Positions 51,521 through 60,962 of a stretch of DNA of 64,000 nucleotides are shown here, in pieces. The stretch covers positions 44,113 to 108,112 of the forward strand of contig JAFWEX010000044.1 of NCBI GenBank assembly GCA_017512705.1, written 5' to 3'. The DNA comes from Paenibacillus sp. GTDB lineage: Bacteria > Bacillota > Bacilli > Paenibacillales > Paenibacillaceae. Position 1 is the stretch's first letter; every line of letters begins with the position of its first letter. The notes beneath the pieces were generated by a model that was not told the origin of the DNA, did no database searches, and saw only the letters and a list, made by a program, of their open reading frames with translations. A program made the translations under genes and the position numbers.

Positions 51521-53119
51521 TTACTCCGTATAACCCAGGCTGCTTACGAAGCGGCGGAATGCTTGACGTCCTGCTTCATCATGTTTGTACACGCCAGCAT
51601 GTTCCAGAATCTCAGAAAATTTCAAACCGACCTGCTGCTGCACAAGTGCAACAGCTTCTTCCTTCGTCAAGCTTGAGCCATGACTCTGCTTGAGCTCTTC
51701 TGTCCACTGCAAATGTTTATTCAGCTCATGATCTGCTGCCTGTGCAGCTTCAGCAAGCTGTTTATTTCCAGCTAGAATATCAGCAATGCCATCCAGCTCT
51801 TGTTTCAGTCGTCCCGGTAAAATCGCTAATCCCATAACTTCGATCAAACCGATATTTTCTTTTTTCAGATGGTGCATCTCGCGGTGTGGGTGGAAAATGC
51901 CTTCTGGATGCTCATCATTTGTGCGATTATTACGCAAAACGAGATCCATTTCAAAGCCACCATCGGCACTACGGCGAACAATTGGAGTTACCGTATTGTG
52001 AGGTACCTTCTCCCCGTCCACTTCGCTGAATGCTTCAATCTCCACTGACGAATCGCTATATACCTTCCACGCTTCATAGACCGCGTTACCCGCTTCCAGA
52101 AGCTCGGCAGGATCATGTGAATGCAGACGCATCACCGACATCGGCCATTTCACAAGGCTAAGGGTTACCCCTGGTGCGTCCGCGTGACGGAAGACCGCTT
52201 CAGGCTTGGCATTTTGAATAGCGAACGTATGCCGTCCACCTTGGAAGTGGTCATGTGTCAGAATCGAACCGCCCACGATCGGCAGATCAGCATTCGAACC
52301 GATGAAATAGTGCGGATATTCCTGAACAAAGGCAAGCAGTCTACGCAGTGTATCCTTCGTCAGTTTCATCGGCACATGATCATGATGGAAAATAATACAG
52401 TGCTCGTTGTAGTATACGTACGGCGAGTATTGGAACAACCACGGTTCGTTATTAAGTTGCAACGGGATGACACGCAGATTTTGGCGTGCTGGGTGATTCA
52501 CCCGACCAGCGTAACCTACATTCTCACGACACAGCTGACATTTCGGATATACCGGAGGTGGAAGTAACTTCGCCATAGCGATTTCCTTCGGACTTTTCTC
52601 CGGCTTCGACAGGTTGATCGTAATCTCCATCTCGCCATAAGCAGTATCCTGTGTCCAATAGACGTTCTTGGATACGCGATCCATTCGAATATAGTTCGAG
52701 TTAATGGACAGGTCATAAAATTGCGATGTTGCCGCCTCAATACCTTCCGTCTGTTCCGTATGGCGGAAAGCACGCACAACTTCTGATGGACGCGCCATCA
52801 GATGACCCATAATTTTCGCATCGAGCAAGTCACGGAAGGTATCGCTATTTTCAGGAATCAGTCCAATTGTATAACCATAATCGATCAACGTATCCAGCAT
52901 CGTCTGTGGACTATCAGGTATAGTTGTATCCAGTTCACCAGCATACGGCTCCGAGAACCCGAACTGTTCCATCAACAGGTTGCGGCTGTAATCGTAGTCT
53001 GCTTCCTCAATCAGTTTTTTCTGAAAGGCAAATGCGACCAGACGCTCAATGGCATGCAGTGCTTCCTGCTGCTCGGGTGTACGCTCTGTGGCCTCTGCTC
53101 CAGGTTGAGTCTGTGACAT
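51521..53119 (-). CDS. galT: Galactose-1-phosphate uridylyltransferase
   Basis: About 532 residues of the Firmicute-type GalT, which exchanges UDP between glucose and galactose 1-phosphates. Landmarks are YNEHCIIFHHDHVPM, GSNADLPIVGGSILTHDHFQGG (around 290-312, with the HDHFQGG active-site histidines) and NAKPEAVFRHADAPG. AGGAGGCGAG lies about 10 nt upstream of ATG 53119; the frame further upstream overlaps galE and lacks a ribosome site. It is the last gene of galK-galE-galT. Confidence 0.94.
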   Translation of the reverse strand: MSQTQPGAEATERTPEQQEALHAIERLVAFAFQKKLIEEADYDYSRNLLMEQFGFSEPYAGELDTTIPDSPQTMLDTLIDYGYTIGLIPENSDTFRDLLDAKIMGHLMARPSEVVRAFRHTEQTEGIEAATSQFYDLSINSNYIRMDRVSKNVYWTQDTAYGEMEITINLSKPEKSPKEIAMAKLLPPPVYPKCQLCRENVGYAGRVNHPARQNLRVIPLQLNNEPWLFQYSPYVYYNEHCIIFHHDHVPMKLTKDTLRRLLAFVQEYPHYFIGSNADLPIVGGSILTHDHFQGGRHTFAIQNAKPEAVFRHADAPGVTLSLVKWPMSVMRLHSHDPAELLEAGNAVYEAWKVYSDSSVEIEAFSEVDGEKVPHNTVTPIVRRSADGGFEMDLVLRNNRTNDEHPEGIFHPHREMHHLKKENIGLIEVMGLAILPGRLKQELDGIADILAGNKQLAEAAQAADHELNKHLQWTEELKQSHGSSLTKEEAVALVQQQVGLKFSEILEHAGVYKHDEAGRQAFRRFVSSLGYTE

Positions 53120-53133
53120 AAGATGCTCGCCTC

Positions 53134-54123
53134 CTAGTTTTTTCCGTAGCCTTCCGGGCGTGATTGATGCCAGTTCCATGCACTTTGAATGACATCTTCG
53201 AGATTCGTCCATTTCGGGTTCCAGCCCAGCACGGATCTAGCTTTGGCAGACGATGCCACCAATACAGCCGGGTCACCCGCACGACGTGGTTCCTGAACAA
53301 CCGGGATATCCAGTCCTGTTACTTTTTTCGCGGTTTCAATCACTTGTTTTACCGAGAATCCAGTTCCGTTACCCAGGTTAAACACGTTGCTGTTTTCCCC
53401 TTTGCGCAGGTAATCTACTGCACGCAGATGCGCATCAGCCAGATCACTAACGTGGATATAGTCACGGACACATGTGCCATCTTCGGTTGCATAGTCATCC
53501 CCAAATACTGCGATATGCGGGCGCTGTTTCAGCGCTGTTTGCAATACAAGTGGAATCAGGTGACTTTCTGGCTGGTGATCTTCACCGATTTTGCCGCTTT
53601 CGTGTGCACCGGCTGCATTGAAATAACGCAGAGAAACATATTTGATATCCTGTACCTTGTCGAACCAAGACATCATGCGTTCCATCATCAATTTCGTTTC
53701 ACCGTACACATTCGTAGGTTCAGTGCGGTCGCTCTCTTCGATCGGAACCTTCTCAGGCTCACCGTAGGTTGCTGCTGTAGAAGAGAAGACGATGCGACGT
53801 ACATTGGCTGCATTCATCGCTTCCAGAAGGCAAAGTGTACCAAATACGTTGTTGTCGTAGTATTTAGCTGGCTCTTTCATGCTCTCGCCGACCAGTGAAT
53901 TAGCAGCAAAGTGAATAACGGCATCGATTGAATTTTCCGCGAACAGTTTCGTCAAAATTTCTTTATCACGCAAATCACCTTCATACAACTTACCGCCAAG
54001 AAGCGCCTCACGATGTCCTGTCTGCAAGTTATCCAGTACAACCACTTCTTCGCCACGTTCAAGCAACGCCGCCACGGTATGAGAACCAATATATCCTGCT
54101 CCACCTGTCACCAAAATTGCCAT
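53134..54123 (-). CDS. galE: UDP-glucose 4-epimerase
   Basis: About 329 residues from MAILVTGGAGYIGSH, with the NAD-binding TGGAGYIG motif, DNLQTGH and the YxxxK catalytic pair Y140/K144 (NVYGETK). It interconverts UDP-galactose and UDP-glucose. AAGGAGGCGAAG lies just upstream of ATG 54123, and it follows galK with a 2-bp gap, so it is translationally close to it. Confidence 0.95.
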   Translation of the reverse strand: MAILVTGGAGYIGSHTVAALLERGEEVVVLDNLQTGHREALLGGKLYEGDLRDKEILTKLFAENSIDAVIHFAANSLVGESMKEPAKYYDNNVFGTLCLLEAMNAANVRRIVFSSTAATYGEPEKVPIEESDRTEPTNVYGETKLMMERMMSWFDKVQDIKYVSLRYFNAAGAHESGKIGEDHQPESHLIPLVLQTALKQRPHIAVFGDDYATEDGTCVRDYIHVSDLADAHLRAVDYLRKGENSNVFNLGNGTGFSVKQVIETAKKVTGLDIPVVQEPRRAGDPAVLVASSAKARSVLGWNPKWTNLEDVIQSAWNWHQSRPEGYGKN

Positions 54124-54124
54124 T

Positions 54125-55306
54125 TTACTTCGCCTCCTTGAGTTCGTTAACACCTTCGCCTACACCACATACATAAAAATCACCTTTGAGACCTGTACGC
54201 GCTTCATATGCGGCGCCTACTTCACTCACAAAACGTTCAACATCATTCTCGTGTACCAGAGACACTGTACATCCACCGAAACCTGCGCCCGTCATACGCG
54301 CACCTAAAGTGCCTGGAATACGACGTGCTTCCTCTACCATAACATCCAGTTCAGTGCAGCTGACTTCATACAGATCACGCAGGGAGTCATGTGAAGCATT
54401 CATCAACTGACCAAACGCTTCCAGATCATTGTTTCGCAGTGCTTCTACAGAAGCCAGCACCCGAGCATTCTCTTCTACTACGTGCTCAGCACGCTGTCTG
54501 ACTTTCTCGTCTTTGATCTGATCCTGCAATGTGTTAAACTGCTCCGGCTTCAATTGTGCCAAGTAATTCAGTGCAGGCAGCTGTTCCTTCAAAATGGCAA
54601 GTGCCTGCTCGCATTGGGAGCGCCGCTCATTGTATGCTGAATCGACCAATCCACGGCGTTTATTCGTGTTACCAATAATCAATTTGTACGCACCTGTGCG
54701 GAAGGGAACCTTCTCATACTCAAGCGTATCACACATCAGAAGAATCGCATGATCCTTAGCCCCGTTCGCTACAGCAAATTGATCCATGATGCCACAGTTT
54801 ACACCAACAAACTCATTTTCTGCTTTCTGGGACAAAAGCGCAAGCTCCACGGTATCGATCTCGGATACCCCTTCCATGGCTTGAATGGCATAACCGGTAA
54901 GGACCTCCAGAGATGCAGAGGAGGAAAGACCCGCACCATTCGGAATTTCGCCATGATAGAGGAAATCATACCCTTTCGAGACTTTGACCCCTTTGTCTTC
55001 CAGTTCGACCATTACACCTACCGGATAGTCTGTCCATTCTCCCGTTTTCTCCTGACCAATGGAAGCCGTGTCTAGTGAACCTTCATAATCCATATTAGTT
55101 GAAGCTAACTGCAATTGAGTATCCTTACGTTCACGAATAAGCAAGGTTGTACCAAACTCAAGGGCGGCCGGAAGCACGTAACCACCGTTATAGTCGATAT
55201 GTTCACCAATCAGATTCACACGCCCAGGGGCATGGAATACACGGATGTCCGCCCCACTTTCTCCGTACTTATCAATAAACTTTTGTCGCAATTCAGTTGC
55301 TTTCAA
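54125..55306 (-). CDS. galK: Galactokinase
   Basis: About 393 residues if started at TTG 55306 (MKATELRQKFIDKYGE), which follows GCGAGGTG by 7 nt; a longer frame from 55357 has no good ribosome site, and the TTG gives the usual GalK length. It contains HAPGRVNLIGEHIDYNGGYVLP (galactokinase signature, about 23-44), GAGLSSSAS (ATP site) and ARMTGAGFGGCT. It phosphorylates galactose and leads the galK-galE-galT operon, facing a divergent AraC regulator. Confidence 0.93.
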   Translation of the reverse strand: MKATELRQKFIDKYGESGADIRVFHAPGRVNLIGEHIDYNGGYVLPAALEFGTTLLIRERKDTQLQLASTNMDYEGSLDTASIGQEKTGEWTDYPVGVMVELEDKGVKVSKGYDFLYHGEIPNGAGLSSSASLEVLTGYAIQAMEGVSEIDTVELALLSQKAENEFVGVNCGIMDQFAVANGAKDHAILLMCDTLEYEKVPFRTGAYKLIIGNTNKRRGLVDSAYNERRSQCEQALAILKEQLPALNYLAQLKPEQFNTLQDQIKDEKVRQRAEHVVEENARVLASVEALRNNDLEAFGQLMNASHDSLRDLYEVSCTELDVMVEEARRIPGTLGARMTGAGFGGCTVSLVHENDVERFVSEVGAAYEARTGLKGDFYVCGVGEGVNELKEAK

Positions 55307-55473
55307 AGCTGATGCACCTCGCCTCGTTGTTGTGGTTTTCTTAATGCTATTATACAAGGAAGCCAGCTCGCTTGAAATGAAACCATGTGTGATTCATATG
55401 GATAAATGTGACCTTTAATCGTATAATGGTTGTAAATGAGAATGCCCGAAAATCCTGGAAGGAATGAACTTAT

Positions 55474-56457
55474 ATGAAGGAAGTCAGAGTAAACCCACCA
55501 GAAAGTTCACGTAATACCTCGCATTCGCCCAGTCCCCGATTATCACAGGAATCACCTACCAGCAAAAGCGGTGCACTGAGTTACTCAGTCGCCTCCAATC
55601 CTGTCTATTATAGTCAAGGGGCATTGCATGTCTTGTTTGCAGGCGCAAGCCAGACGCTTCCCGGACATGCACTTGGACCGAAGCTGTATGATTATTACCT
55701 CTTACATTATGTAGAAAAGGGGGCCGGCACATTCCGCACGGAGCTGCACACCTACGATCTTCATGCAGGCGACTGTTTCCTCATTCTTCCCGGGCAGCTA
55801 GTCAGCTACAAGTCTCATGAACGCAATCCGTGGCAATATCGGTGGATTGCTTTCACAGGCAAGCAGGCTGCACAACTTGTAGAGGAAGCTGGATTTCGAC
55901 CAGAGAAATCTGTTTTTCATGCCGGCACATCTTGTGAAATATCGAACTGGCTGGCTGTCATGCAAAGTGCTTTTGCCGAACGCAAAGAAAGCGCTCATTT
56001 TAACTCTCTCGGCACCTTATATATGATTCTGGCAGAAGCTCAGAATCACCTGTCCGAAGGAGAGACATTAACATCCGGAGAGTCTTCCATCCGACGTACT
56101 GTTAAACAAATGATTCAATATATGTCCACACAGTACGCCTATCCTGTTTCTATTGAGCAAATGTCTGAAAGTCTGGGATACAACAGGGCCTACCTATCGC
56201 GTATTTTCAAGCAAGAAACAGGCCTAACCCCCGTTACTTATTTGTTGAAATTACGGATCGATAAATCACGTCAACTTCTGCGGGAACGCCCTGATTTGTC
56301 CATCGAACAGGTATCTGCCTCCGTAGGTATGCCCGATGCCTTATATTTCTCTAGACAGTTCAAACGCTTCCACGGAGAAGCGCCTAGTCTCTATCGTGAG
56401 AAACTGCTTGCACGTCCATTACACTCAAAAGGTAAGGCAGACCATCCTGCCAAATAA
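55474..56457 (+). CDS. AraC-family regulator, divergent from gal operon
   Basis: This 327-residue regulator has a disordered Ser/Pro-rich N-terminus, a cupin-like AraC_binding domain (about 55-150; YDLHAGDCFLILPGQLVSY) and a C-terminal two-HTH domain (about 210-315; VSIEQMSESLGYNRAYLSRIFKQETG and LSIEQVSASVGMPDALYFSRQFKRFHG). AraC proteins facing galK suggest local control of galactose genes, possibly by galactose or raffinose-type sugars; the ligand is unknown. Confidence 0.88.
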   Translation: MKEVRVNPPESSRNTSHSPSPRLSQESPTSKSGALSYSVASNPVYYSQGALHVLFAGASQTLPGHALGPKLYDYYLLHYVEKGAGTFRTELHTYDLHAGDCFLILPGQLVSYKSHERNPWQYRWIAFTGKQAAQLVEEAGFRPEKSVFHAGTSCEISNWLAVMQSAFAERKESAHFNSLGTLYMILAEAQNHLSEGETLTSGESSIRRTVKQMIQYMSTQYAYPVSIEQMSESLGYNRAYLSRIFKQETGLTPVTYLLKLRIDKSRQLLRERPDLSIEQVSASVGMPDALYFSRQFKRFHGEAPSLYREKLLARPLHSKGKADHPAK

Positions 56458-56525
56458 AATGTCAAGATTGACTTGTTGAGGAGAATGACAAACAGAACAA
56501 TAAATATGGAGCTTCATGTTTATAG

Positions 56526-56567
56526 CAAAAAGTGCACCTTTGCCATTATGGCTAAGATGCACTTTCA
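56526..56567 (-). terminator. Terminator after aldo/keto reductase
   Basis: Minus strand AAAGTGCAtCTTaGCCAT pairs with ATGGCaAAGgTGCACTTT and is followed by TTGCT; a long stem with two mismatches. Confidence 0.7.
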
Positions 56568-56621
56568 AGGAGTATTTTGTTTGTTTATTTGTGCCTATTC
56601 CTTGGTTAAGCGGAACAGGTT

Positions 56622-57641
56622 CTAATCCTGTTTTTTGTTCGCTGGCTCGGGACGCAAAATGGACTCAATTCGCTCCAGCTCATCAGAAGAAAAATCCAAC
56701 TGGCTCAGCGCGGCTACATTCTCTTCAATTTGAGACGGGCGACTCGCGCCGATTAGCGCAGAAGTAACTCTTCCATTTCGCAGCACCCATGACAGTGCAA
56801 ACTGAGCCAGACTTTGACCACGGGCGGCCGCAATCTGATTCAGAGCACGTACCTTGCGAAGTGTTTCTGGAGAGATATTATTTTCATTCAAAAATACAGA
56901 CGGGCCCTTAGCGCGGGAATCCTCAGGAATCCCATTCAAATATTTGTTCGTCAGTACGCCCTGCTCCAATGGACAGAACGCAATACTACCAGCCCCGTAC
57001 TCATCCAGCACATCCTGAAGGCCATCTTCAATCCAGCGATCCAACATCGAATATCTTGGCTGATGAATCAGCAGCGGTGTACCGAGACTTTTCAAAATCT
57101 CAGCCGCCTGTTTGGTTTGCTCTGCTGGATAGTTGGAGATCCCAACATACAGTGCCTTGCCAGAACGAACGATATGATCCAGTGCCATCATCGTTTCTTC
57201 CAGCGGTGTATCCGGATCATAACGGTGGGAGTAAAATATATCTACATAATCCAGCCCCATGCGTGTCAGACTCTGATTCAGACTGGAGATCAAGTATTTG
57301 CGAGAGCCCCACTCCCCGTATGGCCCAGGCCACATATAATATCCTGCTTTAGTGGAAATGATCAGTTCATCTCGGTAAGGTTTCAGATCCTCAGACAGCA
57401 CCTGCCCAAACAACTGCTCAGCTGAACCGGCAGGTGGTCCGTAGTTATTCGCCAGATCAAAGTGCGTAATTCCGAGATCAAACGCACGAGTAATCATGTT
57501 ACGACCGTTCTCTACACTGTTAATTCCGCCAAAATTATGCCACAGCCCAAGTGAAATCGCGGGCAGTTTCAGGCCCGAACGTCCCACACGATTATATTTC
57601 ATCGTTTCATAGCGAGTTTCAGCAGCTACGTAGACCATCAT
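56622..57641 (-). CDS. Aldo/keto reductase, YghZ type
   Basis: This 339-residue NADPH-dependent reductase resembles L-glyceraldehyde-3-phosphate/methylglyoxal reductase YghZ. Visible are YNRVGRSGLKLPAISLGLWHNFGG, the catalytic FDLANNYG with Asp/Tyr, YSHRYDP (His) and YVGISNY. Probable role is detoxification of small aldehydes. Adjacent Met codons at 57641 and 57638 leave the exact start open. Ends in a terminator (56526-56567). Confidence 0.92.
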   Translation of the reverse strand: MMVYVAAETRYETMKYNRVGRSGLKLPAISLGLWHNFGGINSVENGRNMITRAFDLGITHFDLANNYGPPAGSAEQLFGQVLSEDLKPYRDELIISTKAGYYMWPGPYGEWGSRKYLISSLNQSLTRMGLDYVDIFYSHRYDPDTPLEETMMALDHIVRSGKALYVGISNYPAEQTKQAAEILKSLGTPLLIHQPRYSMLDRWIEDGLQDVLDEYGAGSIAFCPLEQGVLTNKYLNGIPEDSRAKGPSVFLNENNISPETLRKVRALNQIAAARGQSLAQFALSWVLRNGRVTSALIGASRPSQIEENVAALSQLDFSSDELERIESILRPEPANKKQD

Positions 57642-57777
57642 GAATCCCTTCTTTCCACAGGTTCGAGCATCTCGTCTCCATCCTTAGCGAAGAGGATGCT
57701 ATTATTCTCTTCAATTCGTTTACCAAAGAGCTGAATCATGCTCTGAATGAATCCCTAAGTCGGGTAACTTCCTTGCA

Positions 57778-58518
57778 TCAGGCAAGAAGTTGGTCCACAC
57801 TCTTCATTACCTCGCCAATAGGCTCTGTAATCAACAAGTCAGCCCGGTGATCATAAGCGGTTGGTGTCGCGTTGAGCAGAGCGGTATACTTTCCTTGAAA
57901 ATACGTAATTAACTGAGCTGCGGGATACACCGTTAACGATGTCCCTCCTACCAGCAATAAATCGGCTGATGACAGGGCATCAATGGCCTGATAGAGTGTG
58001 GTCTGATTCAGTTCTTCTTCATACAAGACTACATCCGGTTTAACGACACCGCCACATGAGGTGCAACGGGGCACGACTTCTTTGGATTGTATGATGTCCT
58101 GCAGCGAATAGAATTGTTTGCAGTCCATGCAAGCATTGCGATGAACCGAACCATGAAGCTCCAGCACATGGCTGCTGCCTGCCTTTTGATGAAGACCATC
58201 TATGTTTTGCGTAATAACAGCGTGAAGTTTTCCCTGGTGTTCCAGCTTGGCAAGTAAATGATGGCAGCCATTCGGCTCCGCATCTGGATGAAGCATTTTC
58301 CCCCGGTAAAAGTCATAAAAAATGTCAGCATGCTGATCAAAAAAATGACGGCTTAACAGTTCTTCGGGAGGATAAGGGGAGTGCTGCTCCGTCTGATACA
58401 GTCCAGCAGCCGAGCGAAAATCGGGAATCCCGCTTTCCGTTGAAGTTCCGGCTCCTCCGAAAAAAACAATGCGTGAGCTCTCCTGAATCCAGGCAGCCAG
58501 TTGCTCTGTTGCGTTCAT
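57778..58518 (-). CDS. NAD-dependent deacylase (sirtuin)
   Basis: This 246-residue CobB/SrtN-type enzyme has NAD motifs GAGTSTESGIPDFRS (about 22-36) and TQNIDGLHQKAG (about 103-114), catalytic H122 (LHGSVHRN) and a zinc ribbon with C130, C133, C152 and C155. It removes lysine acetyl groups from proteins, for example acetyl-CoA synthetase. It lies 55 bp after the HAD phosphatase gene in the same direction. Confidence 0.94.
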   Translation of the reverse strand: MNATEQLAAWIQESSRIVFFGGAGTSTESGIPDFRSAAGLYQTEQHSPYPPEELLSRHFFDQHADIFYDFYRGKMLHPDAEPNGCHHLLAKLEHQGKLHAVITQNIDGLHQKAGSSHVLELHGSVHRNACMDCKQFYSLQDIIQSKEVVPRCTSCGGVVKPDVVLYEEELNQTTLYQAIDALSSADLLLVGGTSLTVYPAAQLITYFQGKYTALLNATPTAYDHRADLLITEPIGEVMKSVDQLLA

Positions 58519-58573
58519 CCTCTCTCCTCCTTGGTTTCAACACTTAACCCGCACGAACACAGAGTAGCATCTA

Positions 58574-59338
58574 TCATAAAATATTTATCTCATCATAGTG
58601 ACGAATGACTGTGTCCGCCTCATGCAGATATGCTTCCTGTTCTAGCAGCGAGCAGTATCCCAGCGTATGTGCTGCTCCTGCATGGCGCCCCATTTGCATA
58701 TCACCGTTGCTGTCTCCAATAATTACCGTCTCATGAGGCTCAACCGATAATTCCCGGCAAGCCAGGAGGAAAGATTCACCATCAGGTTTGCCGCGAGTTA
58801 CCCGGTCACAGCCTACGATGGAAGTGAAAAAGGAACGGATGCCCATCCAGTCCAAATGTGTTTCAGCTGCCGGCGTACTGTCCGAGGTCACCACTGCAAG
58901 AGTAATGCCTGCTTCCTTGCAACGTTGCAGCAGAGTCAGTAATCCCGGCATCGCTTCAGCAGATTTGTGTTCTCTCACCGATTTCATTGCCACGCTTGAA
59001 AATTGCCGGATCGTCGTAATGGCTTCGTTCCACGGTGTTCCAGCCGCATAGAGCTGTCCGGCCAGCCAGCCGTTACATTCATCTACAGTCGCAATTGCGA
59101 GGGGACCCTGCACATCATATCCATCAATATGACCTTCTGCATCATGGCTGGTGCCAAGTACCTTTTCCAGCTCTACAGTAAATGAGCCTCTACGTTCTTG
59201 CATCCACGCTTGCATTTGCACAAGCATACTTTCGGCCCAAGGCCCCCACAATTGAAGAAAATCGAGCAGGGTTCCATCTTTGTCAAACAGAATCGCCTTA
59301 CAACGAATCTTCTTTCCCTGCACCTGCAGCATAGCCAA
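58574..59338 (-). CDS. HAD-family phosphatase
   Basis: This 254-residue HAD hydrolase has motif I with nucleophile D19 and acid D21 (ILFDKDGTLLDF), motif II VVTSDST, motif III Lys in RGKPDGESFL and motif IV IIGDSNGDMQMG. It resembles phosphoglycolate phosphatase-like enzymes, but the substrate is unknown. It lies 27 bp after the alpha/beta hydrolase gene and 55 bp before the sirtuin gene. Confidence 0.9.
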   Translation of the reverse strand: MAMLQVQGKKIRCKAILFDKDGTLLDFLQLWGPWAESMLVQMQAWMQERRGSFTVELEKVLGTSHDAEGHIDGYDVQGPLAIATVDECNGWLAGQLYAAGTPWNEAITTIRQFSSVAMKSVREHKSAEAMPGLLTLLQRCKEAGITLAVVTSDSTPAAETHLDWMGIRSFFTSIVGCDRVTRGKPDGESFLLACRELSVEPHETVIIGDSNGDMQMGRHAGAAHTLGYCSLLEQEAYLHEADTVIRHYDEINIL

Positions 59339-59365
59339 TCATGCTCACCTCCGCTGAGATTCAGA

Positions 59366-60136
59366 TTATTTCATGGTATCCAACCAGGATAACAGCGTTT
59401 TGACCGTCTGGTTCAACTGATCTTCCCCACTTGTCGTCGGCTCACTGTCTCCCTTCTGATGACCGTAGTCACCAAACTGAGCGTGGTTTCCTCCTTCAAT
59501 TGTGTAATACACCGTATCTGTTGGCAAATACATGCGCCCTTCCTGATACTTGGCCATATTCACAACTCCATCATTGGTGCCAAGAATAGATAGGGCTGGA
59601 ATACCCAGATTCTTCACACTCCCTTTTTCATCCGGATAAGAGGCCAGGAAGAAAATGCCTTGAAGTGCATCTGGATGTGCCACTGCATAACGTGCAGCCA
59701 TCGAGCCGCCAAGGGAATGTCCTCCCATCACAAACTCCTCATCTGGATATGCAGCGAAAATATCATCCGCCAGGTTGGGTTTGATGACAGCCAGATTCAC
59801 TGGCATCTTGGCAATAATCGTATGATGACCAGCTGCTGCAAGCTCATGAGCAAGGGGAGCATAACTTTCCGGTTTCACTAAACCGCCAGGATAGAATAGC
59901 ACACTTTTTCCAGCAGGTTTAGCCGGCTTAAAATCAATCCAGTTCTCCTGCTCACTGACTGTAACCCCATCGGATGTCTGCATCGCAGCCTGAGCTGCCT
60001 CCTGAGGCCCGTAAGGCGTAAGCAGCTTCCATGCCACGTATCCGCAACCAATGACAATGAGCGCCAAAAGTACGAGCAGAAACTTGCCGATGCCCCTCTT
60101 TTTGCGCCCCGTATTATAACGATTTCTCAACATCAT
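59366..60136 (-). CDS. Alpha/beta hydrolase with N-terminal membrane anchor
   Basis: This 256-residue protein has a hydrophobic segment at about 18-38 (LLVLLALIVIGCGYVAWKLL; the IGC could be a weak lipobox) and then an extracytoplasmic hydrolase domain. Nucleophile S141 sits in GGHSLGGSMA and a candidate catalytic His in EGGNHAQFGDYG. The substrate is unknown. It begins 72 bp after kdgA, with a strong hairpin between. Confidence 0.85.
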   Translation of the reverse strand: MMLRNRYNTGRKKRGIGKFLLVLLALIVIGCGYVAWKLLTPYGPQEAAQAAMQTSDGVTVSEQENWIDFKPAKPAGKSVLFYPGGLVKPESYAPLAHELAAAGHHTIIAKMPVNLAVIKPNLADDIFAAYPDEEFVMGGHSLGGSMAARYAVAHPDALQGIFFLASYPDEKGSVKNLGIPALSILGTNDGVVNMAKYQEGRMYLPTDTVYYTIEGGNHAQFGDYGHQKGDSEPTTSGEDQLNQTVKTLLSWLDTMK

Positions 60137-60161
60137 TCACCTTTCTCTACTTCCGCAAGCT

Positions 60162-60200
60162 CATAGAGCGAGAGCTACTGGTGCAAGCTCCCGCTCTATG
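60162..60200. repeat. Large inverted repeat after the KDPG aldolase gene
   Basis: CATAGAGCGAGAGCT (60162-60176) and AGCTCCCGCTCTATG (60186-60200) pair nearly perfectly around a 9-nt loop. There is no T-run, so it may be a processing or stabilising hairpin or a weak bidirectional terminator. Confidence 0.6.
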
Positions 60201-60208
60201 CTAAAACA

Positions 60209-60874
60209 TTATTCAGCCTTGGCTTTGCGATAAGCTTCCATATATTGTTCCGCTTTGCGGCGGACGTGACTCAAATCTCCCGTCTTCACAGCTTCTGATG
60301 TCAGATCCGAGCCGATCCCCACAGCTACCGCTCCACCCTTGATCCATTCCCCCAGATTGGACAATGATACTCCACCTGTTGGCATAAAATTCGCCTGTGG
60401 CATAGGGCCCTTCATCGTTTTGATAATGGAAGGATCATACAGATTGCCTGGGAACAACTTGACAATATCCACACCAAGCTCCAGCGCACGCTGCACATCT
60501 GCAATGGTCATGACACCCGGCAGGATCGGTACGCGATACAAGTTACACATCTGAACGGTTTCAGGGTTAAGAGAGGGTCCTACCACAAACTCAGCCCCGG
60601 ACATAATTGCTGCTCTTGCCGTCTGTGCTTCAAGCACGGTTCCTGCTCCAATGATAGCGAATTTCTCAGGATCTTGCGTATTCCAATGATACACACGGCT
60701 TAGTTTTTCAATTGCTTTAAGCGCACTTGGAACGGTCATTGTAATTTCAATAACTTTGATACCGCCTGCAATTGCCTGTTCGGCCATAGCAATAACCTGG
60801 TCAGCTGAATCTGCACGCAGAACTGCCACCACACCATTGTCCGTCATTTTTTGCAACAGTTGAAGCTTCTTCAT
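60209..60874 (-). CDS. kdgA: KDPG/KHG aldolase
   Basis: This 221-residue aldolase cleaves 2-keto-3-deoxy-6-phosphogluconate to pyruvate and glyceraldehyde 3-phosphate. The Schiff-base lysine is K139 in DIVKLFPGN, with E43 in KVIEIT. It follows kdgK in the same direction, so imported uronate products can be funnelled into glycolysis, consistent with the pectin-type locus at 18-27 kb. Confidence 0.94.
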   Translation of the reverse strand: MKKLQLLQKMTDNGVVAVLRADSADQVIAMAEQAIAGGIKVIEITMTVPSALKAIEKLSRVYHWNTQDPEKFAIIGAGTVLEAQTARAAIMSGAEFVVGPSLNPETVQMCNLYRVPILPGVMTIADVQRALELGVDIVKLFPGNLYDPSIIKTMKGPMPQANFMPTGGVSLSNLGEWIKGGAVAVGIGSDLTSEAVKTGDLSHVRRKAEQYMEAYRKAKAE

Positions 60875-60962
60875 TTCATTCTCTCCCTTATCAATGTGGT
60901 GGTTGTATATACAAACTTTACATTTAAAGAACGAAGATGAGTCATCCTGATTTTAACGAAAC

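Noticed and set aside
53164-53898. 244-residue plus-strand frame
   Set aside because: It lies fully opposite galE, is Arg/His/Cys-rich and has no start signals.
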